Assembly (NCBI RefSeq): GCF_032854445.1
Contig: NC_088301.1
Coordinates: forward strand, 38,365,187 to 38,429,186
Length of the DNA stretch: 64,000 bases
From: Liolophura sinensis
Taxonomy: Eukaryota; Mollusca; Polyplacophora; Chitonida; Chitonidae
Direction of reading: 5' to 3'
Each line of letters starts with the position of its first letter. Position 1 is the first letter of the stretch. This document shows, piece after piece, positions 24,555 through 36,154 of this stretch. The translations under genes and the position numbers were made by a program. The notes beneath the pieces are model-generated. The model worked only from the letters and a program-made list of their open reading frames with translations, had not been told where the DNA came from and ran no database searches.

Positions 24555-27500
24555 TTAATCACTCATGAAGGCACGGTATTGTTGCTGGTCTTCCACCATT
24601 TGCCGAAACACTTTGTACTTCTTGTCATGAAAGCTACAAATGAAAAGACAGTATCTTAATTTTGTGCACCTCTGTCATGAGAGTGCAAATTATTCTCTAC
24701 TGAATCCCACAGAAATGTACACTGGATCCTCTGAGAGGTAAACTTATGTAGGAATAAAACTCCTCAGAATTTTTAAATAACGAAATACAGAGGGATAGTG
24801 ACAAGCAAATTTTACTGTCCAATAACAATCATGCAGGTTCACTTTTCATTGTAACATAAATGTCTATGCCCATGTACAATAATACATTAGGAAAGTTAAG
24901 GATGACCTTACCTGAGGTCATCAAGGTTAGGAGTCATGACCTGTCCCCTCCCACCCATGGCCTTCATAGCAGACTGTAAAATTAAATTTGTGGGGCACAT
25001 GTATGTTCTACAACTATTTAACTAATATATTATAAAAATGAGATCACTGTCAAAACTTGAGGTCATATCAGATCTCTTAAGAAGTTCAATGTCTTTTCTC
25101 CGGTGTGACTTTCACACTGAACACTGCATTATTAAATTCTTGTGTTAAAAGTCCTACTTAGCAATACCGTCACTCAGACATTTTGAGATGATTACAGAGG
25201 AGTCATACATTCTTACATTTAATTTTCTTGGAGTAGTGCCAGCATTCTGCCATCTTGCACCTCATTCATTTAATTACAGTGTGTCTCCTGTGAAAGTAAA
25301 GACCTCCACAAACACTTTTATGCTAATTCCTACAATTTTGGAGGCCTCACCTGCATTCTTTAGCAGGCTGTAGATCTCAGAGATCATCCATCATGACAGC
25401 TGTGGTGAGTGTAAACAACTGTGCAATATGTGAAAGGCACACTCCAGAGAAGACCATGAATTTCCTTTGCTAAGATATCCAATAAGGCTTCACAACACAG
25501 TCATCTATACTTTATGAGAAATTACACTTCAATATCTTCCTTATACATATGCTATACTTATGACTGGACAAACTTATTCCACAACAACCTTAGTTTTACT
25601 AAACTTAGAAAACAAATTTAAAAAAGTCCTTGTAGTAGTGGGTCAAAAATTACTACTTGCTTCATCTCACCAATATCATTGGTATCCAACTCTGTCTCAA
25701 TGCATAAAAGTATAACCTAATTACCATACATTCAGAAGTGCTCTGAAGATAATGTACGCATACAACATTATAATAGCTCGTCTGACAGCAACCTGCAGAT
25801 GGTTTTCGGTTTCCCTCGGGCTCTGCCTTATTTCCTCCCACCATCAAGTATTCTTGAGTTCATATACAGTACCACAATGAATCCTAATTATGTGCTTTAT
25901 ATAACCAAGTTAACGTGTTCAGGAACAGTTTATAATGCTATGAATGCCAAGTAACCAAAGAGCTTTTTCTGACAAATGACAAACCTGTACAGAATAGTGA
26001 CTGGCTGAAGCACAGGCCCCCAACATGGCAGCCCCTAACAACACTGACTCTTTCTCTTCAGGCAGAACTACTGGCATCCCTGATTGTAAAAACGTCAAAA
26101 TATGTGATGTATTTCTGGATTATTACATGTTCACGATATTTGCAGGACAAATGAACCACATGCCTAGTCTGTATCCACGATAAACCACTGGCAGTAACTC
26201 TCGGCAGTCACACAAAATTAAAGTAAAACAAAGCTAAAATATGAAGTAAGGCTCATCATAAAGGCAACTAAAAACTATGCATAAAAATACTTTCAATTAT
26301 TTTTTCAGATTTTTTTGAGAGTGTTGAAAGGCATTTAAATGTTTGAAAACTACCTTTTTTTTCTGATGTTTACCGGAAGGCAGGAATTTTTGCGTAATCT
26401 TTTACTCATAGCTAAAAAGAGTTATTCCAAAATTCTATGTCGTGATTAGAGTCAGATAAAACTTCCTGTGACGTCAGAGTTCCTAACCTCTGATAGTATG
26501 GTCCATAAAGCCTACCTTAGCAGTCAAATGTTTGAGCGCCTTTAACTTTTTTCACAAAAATCTAAGAAAATAAATTAAAGAATATCTATGCATAGTTTTA
26601 AGTGGTCTACTTAGCAATGCCTACTTCGATTTTTAGGGTTTTTTTCCTTTAAGCAAGTTTTGTACACTTTGAATTAATCTAGTCACACCTGGAACTTTAC
26701 TTAGACCCATCAACTTTCAAGTCAATTACTTGGAAAAATACACATAAATTACTAGAATCCTGTCATCAAAGTTTTTAATGCTGCGTAACTTTCTGTGTGT
26801 TTTTGTTATCTCAAACAGCCTATATAATATGTAGCACATGGATATTATTGCTTCACTTGAAACAACTGTCTGCCTCATTTTGTTATTTGTTTGAATCCAG
26901 ATCTTCCCAGCTCAATTCCTGCACTCACAAACTACGGCATGGCACACTTTCCCATTCTCAAAATATGCACGTGTACATGTAATAATAATTAATTAACATC
27001 CCACAATAGCTAAAATATAAACTCATTTCTCTGAAACATGTATATAAAGTGATCTCACTTTAATTAGTTTAAATGATAGAATAAAGTTGTTGAAGACAAT
27101 TGCACTGCTCCCTTGAAATAACCTGCTCGTCCGGACCCAAATCTCCACAAAATCGAATCCAGGCAAGGGAGATAATTTGTAATGGATGGAAGAAGCAGAA
27201 ATCTGAACGTGACTGGTGACAATTTTATGATCGAATGTACAGAAGAATTTCAGGTCCTTATGTTGATCGAGTTAACCGATTTAATAAAACAATAACAATT
27301 ATAACAATTCCAGCAAGTCTCATCTCTTCTTGTCTTGAAATAATAAAAAAACATTATCACATGTAAAGTAATTTACCATGCAAAGCATTACTGAATGGAT
27401 TGCTTTATCTGCTAATCTATAGTCTGTTATCTTCTAGAAAGGCAAACTTTAGACCTCCATGACAATATATCAAGAATTCTTTATTATATTCTGGAATAAT

Positions 27501-29037
27501 GTATTTTTCAGAGAACAAACCTTAGTTCGCCTTGACAATGTGTAAGAAAACATAGATGGCAGCAACACATTAATACATCGCTGGACTGATGACAACAAAT
27601 TCGTCACTCAAAATTAACACAAAGGAGGATTCTTGCCTCTTGGCTTACCCCGGTATGCGTAGGATTACGACAGTCAGTACAGTTTTTATTTATCATTTAT
27701 TTAATTAATTTTACATTAAAAACTTACACTCAACATACACTCAAATCTGGCCTAAGTTATGCCTAGAGACGTACTTATGAGAACGTACTTGTGGGGGACA
27801 CCACACCATTGCCTTAATTCTGATTTCGTGGTAAATCGATCCGCGTAAATTCGAGGGAGCAATGTATCACCCAGAGGCATTTTCATTCAATAATGGTTAC
27901 CTGTAACATCTGCATTCATGGACACAAAGAGAGGGTTCTTTCTCAGACCTCCACACAGGTAAATTACATTTATCACCTGTCCTTTGATCTTCATTTCCTC
28001 CAGGATATGCCGTGTTCCATACTAGATGAATGAAATAAGATGCTCGAGAATACAACAGTTACAATTATGAAATTGCTCCACCATCAAACAATTAAGCTAC
28101 AGACATGTAAATATATACTTACTAATATTAACGTAGTAGTTGCTAATTACAACTTTGGCCTATTTAAGATTCAGACAGAAAATCCCCTGCTGAAATCTTT
28201 CAAGGAAACAATCCAGTATACTTCTTTGCTTGATAAGATAACTTGCAGTTTTATGAATATAAATATCCATTTACTTGTTTACTCTGAGTTAATGTAACCA
28301 CATTAATTGACTGAAGTCACTGAAAGTACATGTGTATTTGTCCTTACACATAATGCCTGGACTGTAGCTAAATACAAGATTGCCAAGTCTTCACTGCTGG
28401 CAGATAAGGTAAGCCCAGAAATCTGCATAAACAGAAATATGAAACATATATCAGCTTCTTCTACTACCCCAATTCCTCAAAACTACACTGATTTGATTGG
28501 CTAGTTTCAGGGCTTCCCAAAAAATGTAGGCTAATCTTACCAATGTACATAGAGTACCCTGATTACATGTATTCCAAAATTTGGGACACATATTTGTAGT
28601 GTTGACGGGAGAATATTACACATCTTAACCAGCCTTTTGGAAAAGTAAAGATAGTCATTAGATGATCTAACCATGTGAGAAAAAATAAATTCAATATTCC
28701 TGTTACAATTACATATATACTGCCTAAAATTAGCAGACTAGCTGTTCCAAAAATGAGAAGAAATAGAGTAATGCCTTAAGAATAAGCTTGAAAAAGCACC
28801 TTGCAAACATGTGATAAGGTTGAAGAATTACAGTAGTATTTTTAGTCATACTGAAGACCTATTGAGTCTGCTGTGCATTTACCTTAAGTACCTTTATAAG
28901 GTACTAAAAAAACTTATTAAAAATGTTACATTCATATAAGTAGTTAAAAAAACTACAGTAGACTTCAAGAATGTTACAAAATTTTAGTTAAATCTGAAGT
29001 ACAAGAAAGCATATGCACATGATCCATGAAAGACTCA

Positions 29038-29081
<44 letters not shown>

Positions 29082-32000
29082 CAACAGATCAATTTTCATA
29101 AAACTGTATTCCATCTTAACAATAATCCAAACTTGAGTCATATGCATGTCTTCAGGTCGACCTACCATGCCTGTCAAACTGGGATCTGCTAATGGAGCTC
29201 GGTTACCATGGAAATCAGGCCACAGATGAAAGTTTTTTGTTAAGTGTGAAACAGAAGGGATTCTCTTCTTACTGGCCATATCTTTGAGGATGTCATTTAG
29301 AACTGCATACACAGACACACCTCTGTCAATATGAAAATAAAAAGTGATCAACAATGACATACCAACAAGAAAGCCATCACGTATTGCACAGATATATAGC
29401 CCCTCTCACCTCCCGAATAATATAACTATTGCACAATCAGCCATTGTATCGGTACAATATTAAAATGAACATAAAGTGTGCCACTAATATGTACATAGAA
29501 AGAATGATACAGTTATCCCAGAAAAATATGTAAAAAACTTCTATGAAGTGATGACAGCCGAGAAGATGAAGTTGGGGGATACGGTACTGGTGGACAATTC
29601 ACTCCCACTAGCCCTTAGGACCTTGGCCAATCACTAACCCTGAAAGTGTCATGTGATAATAGGCTGCCACGTCACAAAACCTATTAGCTCTCAACTGTTA
29701 CTGTGGTTTCTTATATTGGATAGACATATACTGATGCAATAAACTGGATTATATGGGTAGTTTAGGTGACAAACTGATGCATTTTGAACCACAATTTTAT
29801 GAGCTGGGAACTGAGAATGGCTGCCAGTGTCCCAATGTGTACATGTTAGGCAGGATACTGCAGTAACTTGTCATGATGAGCAGGCAAGAAAACTGCCTCA
29901 GGAGAGTCATTGCTTGAAGAAAAATATTGTGACTTTGCATCATTTTCCATCAGCAAAGTCTGATTTATTACAAAAATATCTTCCCAAAATCTGAATGAAA
30001 GGGTGTGTTATCAATCAGAAGGTCCAGCTAGGCCAAATGCTTACACCCATGTAGGACAAGGACAAAGAGGACTGCTAAAACACGACACCTGTGTTCATGA
30101 ACATCGCCCTGACAGAGCGCCAAACTAAAGAAACATCAGCCCTTTGGACATGGAACAGAGCTGATACTCTTTGGTTGGGTATTAGGCATTTTTGTCTGTA
30201 CTTTCTCCAAGAGTGACATTTAGTGTCACTCTAGATAGCTATAACATGGCAAAATATCGTCACCTAATGAGTGGCTAGGTACTGACGATTGTTTGCTACT
30301 TATTTTGTTGATAAGCGGTGTAGAATTTTTGTTGTGTTGTGTTGGTTACTTTGGCACCTAGCAGTGTTTCAGCTATCATGACAGCAGCAAGTGAATTACG
30401 CTGGGAGGAAGACTGACAGAGCCTACAGGGAACCTTCTTACGAAAATTTAGGGATTTGGCAAAATCAACACTAAGAGACTCTGCTGAAAGGTTAGTCATG
30501 TTAACGACAGTTTTATTATGAATGAATGAATAATGCCACCACCAAAAACAAGAACTAACCACAGCTATGTATTTCAAATAACAAAATTTCCCTTCAAAAA
30601 AAAAAAATACAAAAAGGCATCATTGAACTTACTTTGTTGCAGCGGTTGTTTCCACATCCGCATAAGCAGCATGGGTTTCAACAATGTGATCCAGCTACAT
30701 GCAAAATGAAAGGAGGCCCTTAGTAGAACTTTTTATTTTACATTGTTTGATTCTATCATGGTGACAATAAGAAGGTGACAATGTTGGTGTGGATGTTCAC
30801 GCAGCCTAACATTCACTAAAGACCACTTGTTTATCACAAATATGGTGTATATTTCTGAATAACTTGCCAAAGATTGGTGATTTACCACAGACACTGGTTT
30901 CCTACATCCACAAACCTAATATCTTTCACATGAGTGACATATTCTTGAGTATGGAAATAAAACAACAATCAAATGATAAAAAAAAATAAATCTGTGACGA
31001 CTTTATAGTAAGACCGCTGTAGGCCATCAAAGTATCCATCTAGGGTATAGACAGAAATTTGTGACAGAAAAACCTGGTGACCAGATGTGACCAAAATTCC
31101 AGCATAGGAACAAAAAAATCAGGAAGTTTTTTTTTGGTGGAAAATATATTGACAAAAAAGTAAATAATGTACAGTGCCTTTTAGTTTAGAAACACAGTAC
31201 AATAAATGCTTTTAAACATTTCTTATCTCTTCAAGATGTGGAAAATGGGATAGATGTTTAAACCCAAATAAAATACTGCTACTAGATTTCTGTTTGTAAT
31301 TTTGGTGTCCTCACCAATTTACCAGTTGCACTCTGTCCTCCCTCAATTAACCACATGCCTGGGATCATGGCGGAATAATGTGGTCCCCAAACTCCTGCCA
31401 CATATCTTGGCTCTTCTGACAGCTTGAATGTTACAACATAGAAACATAGTGTAAAAAAAAAGCATCCCAGTGTAAGAGCAGCCAATCAGCAACGATAATG
31501 TATCCTTTTAAAACAGAATGGGTATAGAATTGCTTTCAAATAGGAAATCCACTGACAACCAATTGTAAAGCATATATTTAATTCAAGTCAGCATTCCTCT
31601 CACATGCAGAGAAAGTTGGAAAACTCTCAAAGGATAACTTACTGTCATGTGACATGAGGATGTCCCACATATGAGTGCCAGTCTATTGGATAATGGAAAC
31701 TCTGGGAATCCAGGGCTGTCTATGTTACAGCTTAAGCAACCTGCATTGAAAGCACAAAACATGTCATGGATATCAATGTCTTATTCCTAATTTCTTTGGG
31801 CATTAGTTATCAATTAATACATAATGGTGAAATGCACGTAAACCACATAAATGAGCCACTTGATCACCAGCCGTACCAGGTTCCCAAAGTTCTGAAATCC
31901 TCAAATCATTTTATATTACTGTATTTCACTTAAAATTTATCAATTTTCAAGTGACACGTTTTGATAAATTCTGATGGATTGATCTACTTAAAATTTTTGT

Positions 32001-35000
32001 GTGTGTTTGTCTCATTAATTTCTTATCAGAAAAAATTATGTATTGGCATCAATAGTACCATTTTTATGCCTTTATTTTTAATTATCTTTAATTTTATACC
32101 AAACTTAAGCTGAAATACAGTAATTCATTTAACATTTCTTTTCAACATTTTACTTTCTTGAAATTAACATTAGTGCCTCACCCAACGGAAGTTATCAACA
32201 AAATATTTTGGGGCTATTGTAGGGTTATTACTAGAAATACCTTGAAGTAAGGCTGAAACTTTCTGATTTTTACTTTCCAATATTCTTGATGGCTAGTACA
32301 TGTATATGTTTTTTGTGTCTTACCCAGTCCTCCTGCATGAGCATCAATGATGGAAGTACCAACGGGTGTCTTTTCCATTAGGCCCAGTTCTGCTGCTGCT
32401 TTTGCAGACAACCCCTCTCCACAGGGAGATCCTGGAGGTTTGATATCATTTCCTATTTCACAAATAAGAATAATTTTACAACACAAGAAAACCCAAAGTA
32501 TGGTTCAACCCTACTTTCGACTGAGCTCAAAACTTCTCCTAGATGTTATGGCTGCCTAGAAAATGCTTAACTTTTGTGAATATATCAAATCATCTTTTGT
32601 TTGCCATAATAAACGATGAATTGTCGGCTCATTATGAAGTCAGACATGAACAATGTTATTCTCACCTATCCTGCTGTAGTTATTATCAGCCAAATCCTCC
32701 AGACCAATTTTTTGTAAAAAGCTTTCACTCCAAGAGCTTAGGCCCTGACCGTCAGCCTGATATCCCCATTTACTCACCACAGAACACAGGGATCTGGTGG
32801 ATAAAATAATGCATTATAATTACACAATTTTTGTCATCTCTTTTTTTCATCAGCTGCTTTACTCTATGATAGAAATATGGTCTTTTTTTTCTTGCTCCTA
32901 AGTCCAGTAACGCATAAAAAGTGAATATCACTACCTTGACAATGACCCTGTGGCCCTCCATGTCAGAAAATCTGGCAACTCGAAGAAGTGGGCTGCATTA
33001 TCCCAGCAAGATTCTTTCAGGTGCTGACAAGAAAACAGAAGTGAAAGGTAGAATTGTGCAATGCTTTTTATTTAGAACTGAAGGTATCTATTTATTTAAC
33101 TGGTGTTTATGCTGTATTCAACAAAATTCCACTTATACAAAGGCAACATTATGGTGGGAGAAACCCATGATCGCGCAACTGCAGGTTGCTGGCAGACCTT
33201 CCAATGTGCAGCTGGAGACGAACCAGCATGAGGTGGACTTAAACTCACAGTGGCCGTATTTATTTATCTGATTGTTCTGTAAAAGAATTTTCACTTTTAC
33301 AATGGTGGGTCAGTTATATGGTTGGATGAAACCAAAGTGACTTGGTACATACAAATATACAAACCACTTTGGTGCAGGACAAACGATACCACAGCAGATG
33401 TTAGTCTACACAAATGGCCACACATGGACTGCTTATTGTCCCTATGATCCCACAAACAATGACAGCCATAGAATCTACATATTCTATACCCATGCCTGAA
33501 AACACACCTTGTATGTCTTAACCACTGCCAAAATGTCTTCTAGTAAAGGTATTTAACTCAGGAAGCTGAAGATCATAGTGAAACAATGGAGGTGTCTCAG
33601 AATAGTTAAACAAAAACAATTTGTCCACGTCCATTCAACATCTTCACTGTTCTGATGTAATACTACATGTACTTTGCTTTGCCAACCAAATCATCCTCCA
33701 AATGCAATGACCAAATCACCAACCCTCGAATATAATGAAGATATGCGGTGGAGATGTGGAGATACTACTGGGGTTGTTTGCACAAAGTCATTCGAGGCTA
33801 ACTTGATCTTAGCTATCATGGCAACATGTGTTAAAAGAATATTTTGTCATCGCAGTTTCAGTCAACATAGGCAATGATTGCTCTGTGCAACAGGCCCATG
33901 CTCATAAACTTGGAGATTTCTACTTATCAGTATGCACCTCTAGTTTAATCACTTAGAAAACCCAGAAAAAGTTATTGCAGTTGAATTATTAAAACCACAA
34001 TTTTAAGGAAATGTCAGAGTAATCACTTCAAAATTTATCCACCTAAAAAGTGACAAGGGAGGCCAAGATGGGCATATCTGCTTTCACAAATGTGGCCACA
34101 AACAGCTCAGACATTGTCAGAGACAGGAGGCTAACATGATATGCATGCATTAGGAATCATTACCTTACCTTCTTGAGCCACATAAGCTTTGGAGGTTCCA
34201 TTTCTGGTGACATGGTGCCTCCAACCTGGTCCAAGACTTTGTGTCCAGTATGACTGATGCTGTCAGCTTCATCAGAAGCTCTGTGGTCCATCCACATGAC
34301 AATATTACGTACTTCATCCCCTGAAAAGTATGAACTTCAACATGACTTTACTCAATATTTATCGAAGGTTACAGAAAATGATCTTTCATAAAATTTTATC
34401 AAGACCAGACAATACTTGAATCAAAATAAATACCCATAGCCTTTTCTGGCCTTAAGGGGAACAGTGACATCACATCACGTTTTTGCCATTTAATACACAC
34501 TGCTATATTTCATCCGGTCGCTGTGTGTTTAAGTCCAGCTCATGCTGGCTTCCTCTCCAGCTGTACGTGGGAAGGTCTGCCAGCAACCTGCGGATGGTCG
34601 TGGGTTTCCCCCGTGCTCTGCCCGGTTTACTCCCACCATAATGCTGGTCGCCATCGTATAAGTGAAATATTCTTGAGAACGGCATAAAACACCAATCAAA
34701 TAAATGTATTTCATCATACTAAATGCATATGCATATAGATCAATGAATTTATTCGCCAAATGGACATTAGAACGAACCATTTTAAGCCAAAAAATATGGA
34801 TGTAATGTCAGTGATACCCTATAATCTGATGTTTTGAAATCATTTTACTTGCTTGGAAAAATTTTTAAAAAATTGACCAAACAATTTCCTCGACAGTGTT
34901 CCATAGTGTTCTATGTGATATATAACATGTTTTAGTGTTTTCTTTGACTATGAAAACCAGCAATTCAGGCTTTTTTCAACCTTGATCTGAAGTACTACAA

Positions 35001-36123
35001 AGTGAAAGTGCACTGCACAATAAACCAGGGCCTGACTGCACACAAATGGACAGAACCAAAATTAATATTTGTGAAAAATATGTATGTAGGCCTATATATA
35101 TTTGGGTAACTCATGCAAATGATAAACTGGGACATTCCATATGCAAATACAGATAACGACATACCACCTTACAAAGGTCCAACAGACCAACATACCAGTG
35201 TCACTGACTTGCACAGGCTTAAAATCTTTGTCTACTACAACCAGGGAACATGTGGCATCAAATCCAATGCCAAACACTGATGTCTTGTCAACCCCCGATC
35301 CAGCCAGTAATTTCTGGAAATAAGTATGGAATATATGTAAGGTTCTACTTAGTATTGCAGACTCCCTATTTACCTTCAACTATATACAAATTTACAAAAT
35401 TAAACAGTCAGCCTTTTGCCAATCGAATGAATTTATTTATCTCAATGCCTTGCTCATGAATTTTCTGGGTGGATAGAAACTAGAGCCCACTGGGATATCA
35501 CTGATCTTTTGCAAGATGACACAAATAGATGTAATTATTTCACCTCTTGGGTATACTTACTATGCCTCAAAAAGTTGCATAAATGTTTCCAATAATAATG
35601 TTTTCATGTTTAAAACCTCTTACTATAATAAATCTTGTGACTGACAGTTAAACCTGTCAAAAAAAAAAAAAAAAAAAAAGATGAAGAAGACTCACATCTA
35701 AAACTTTTCACTTTCAAACAGCAAATTCAGACGTATTTATTATGCTGTGCTCAAGAATATTTCACTATACGACAGCAGCCAGCATTATTATGGGAGGAAA
35801 CAGGACACAGTCCGTTTGAAACATGATTATTTGCAGGTTGATTTGGATATACTTTCCATTATTAATAGTACTACTACACTGATCCACCTGCAATTGAACT
35901 TGACTGTTCACTGACTAATACATCTTGCTGTGCTTACTTTAACACAGACTGTGACAGCATTCCAAATATTGTCTGAAGACTGCTCATACATATTAGGTTT
36001 GGGGTTCCATATTCTGATGGGCTCCGTTGCCACTGAAACAATATATCCATCATCTCTGACTATGGCTGCCCGTGCACTTCCAGTGCCAACATCAACACCA
36101 ATGTAATACTTTCTCTCCACCAT
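24555..36123 (-). CDS. FGGY: FGGY carbohydrate kinase domain-containing protein
   Basis: A member of the FGGY sugar-kinase family; the animal orthologue has been linked to phosphorylation of pentulose-type substrates such as D-ribulose. Exons on the - strand, in coding order: 36123-35938, 35313-35196, 34320-34169, 33023-32935, 32793-32666, 32452-32324, 31740-31643, 31422-31315, 30694-30633, 29322-29166, 28422-28348, 28021-27901, 26079-25985, 24973-24912, 24633-24555. Phases close on 552 residues; the human protein is 551. Seen: the phosphate-binding motif [12 protein letters not shown] near residue 9, [10 protein letters not shown], the catalytic-type Asp261 in [30 protein letters not shown], the FGGY signature [18 protein letters not shown] (391-408), [11 protein letters not shown] (456-466) and the C-terminal [15 protein letters not shown]. 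Nothing suggests inactivation. A MITE (28557-28768) lies in the intron between exons 10 and 11. The substrate is inferred from the family. Confidence 0.97.
25785..25870 (+). mobile_element. SINE-like fragment (family A)
   Basis: CAGCAACCTGCAGATGG, GGTTTCCCTCGGGCTCTGCC, TTTCCTCCCACCAT and TATTCTTGAGTTC match the middle and 3' blocks of family A, with an internal deletion. Confidence 0.5.
28557..28768 (+). mobile_element. mariner-like MITE, copy 2
   Basis: A 212-bp diverged copy in the same orientation as the one at 22821, flanked by TA at 28555-28556 and 28769-28770. The right end (AATGAGAAGAAATAGAG) is better preserved than the left. It lies in the intron between FGGY exons 10 and 11. Confidence 0.7.
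29046..29078. repeat. (TA)n microsatellite
   Basis: An uninterrupted TA dinucleotide run of about 16 units lies just below FGGY exon 10, in the following intron. Confidence 0.85.
30860..30990 (+). mobile_element. decayed SINE-like tail (family A)
   Basis: Only the 3' block is recognisable: CATATTCTTGAGTATGGAAA followed by TAAAACAACAATCAAATGAT and an A-rich tail. It lies in a FGGY intron. Confidence 0.35.
33150..33265 (-). mobile_element. SINE-like fragment (family A)
   Basis: The + strand reads TGGTGGGAGAAACCCATGAT, AGGTTGCTGGCAGACCTTCC and GCATGAGGTGGACTTAAACT. These are the complement of the 5' and middle parts of the copy at 34508. Confidence 0.5.
33768..33897. mobile_element. short MITE-like element
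   Basis: The left end reads GGGGTTGTTTGCACAAAGTC; the right end, read on the other strand, is GGGCCTGTTGCACAGAGCA. These imperfect inverted termini lie about 130 bp apart. They resemble the G-rich, CACAAAG-bearing ends of a common class of MITEs. A target duplication is not evident. It is in a FGGY intron. Confidence 0.45.
34508..34708 (+). mobile_element. SINE-like copy (family A), best preserved
   Basis: It begins with a box-B-like GTGTTTAAGTCCAGCTCATG. It continues GGAAGGTCTGCCAGCAACCT, GGTTTCCCCCGTGCTCTGCC, CTCCCACCATAATGCTGG, AAGTGAAATATTCTTGAGAA, and ends AAACACCAATCAAATAAATG. This serves as the reference for the other family A copies. It is in the intron between FGGY exons 2 and 3. 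Confidence 0.6.
35740..35835 (-). mobile_element. SINE-like fragment (family A)
   Basis: TGCTCAAGAATATTTCACTA, GCCAGCATTATTATGGGAGG and TTTGCAGGTTG correspond to the 3' half of family A on the - strand. The fragment is decayed. Confidence 0.45.
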
Positions 36124-36152
36124 TGCAGGTCTTATTTACAGCTAAGCAGCTG
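36124..36152 (-). other. FGGY 5'UTR segment preceded by a splice acceptor
   Basis: Directly upstream of the FGGY ATG, the - strand reads a pyrimidine-rich tract ending in TTTATTTCAG (acceptor AG at 36153-36154). It is followed by 29 bases and then ATGGTGGAG. This implies at least one untranslated first exon further upstream, probably in 36.2-37.3 kb. That exon cannot be placed from sequence alone. Confidence 0.5.
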
Positions 36153-36154
36153 CT

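Noticed and set aside
29200-29215. X-box-like GTTACCATGGAAAT
   Set aside because: It lies inside FGGY exon 10 and is explained by the codons for the conserved DFHGN motif.
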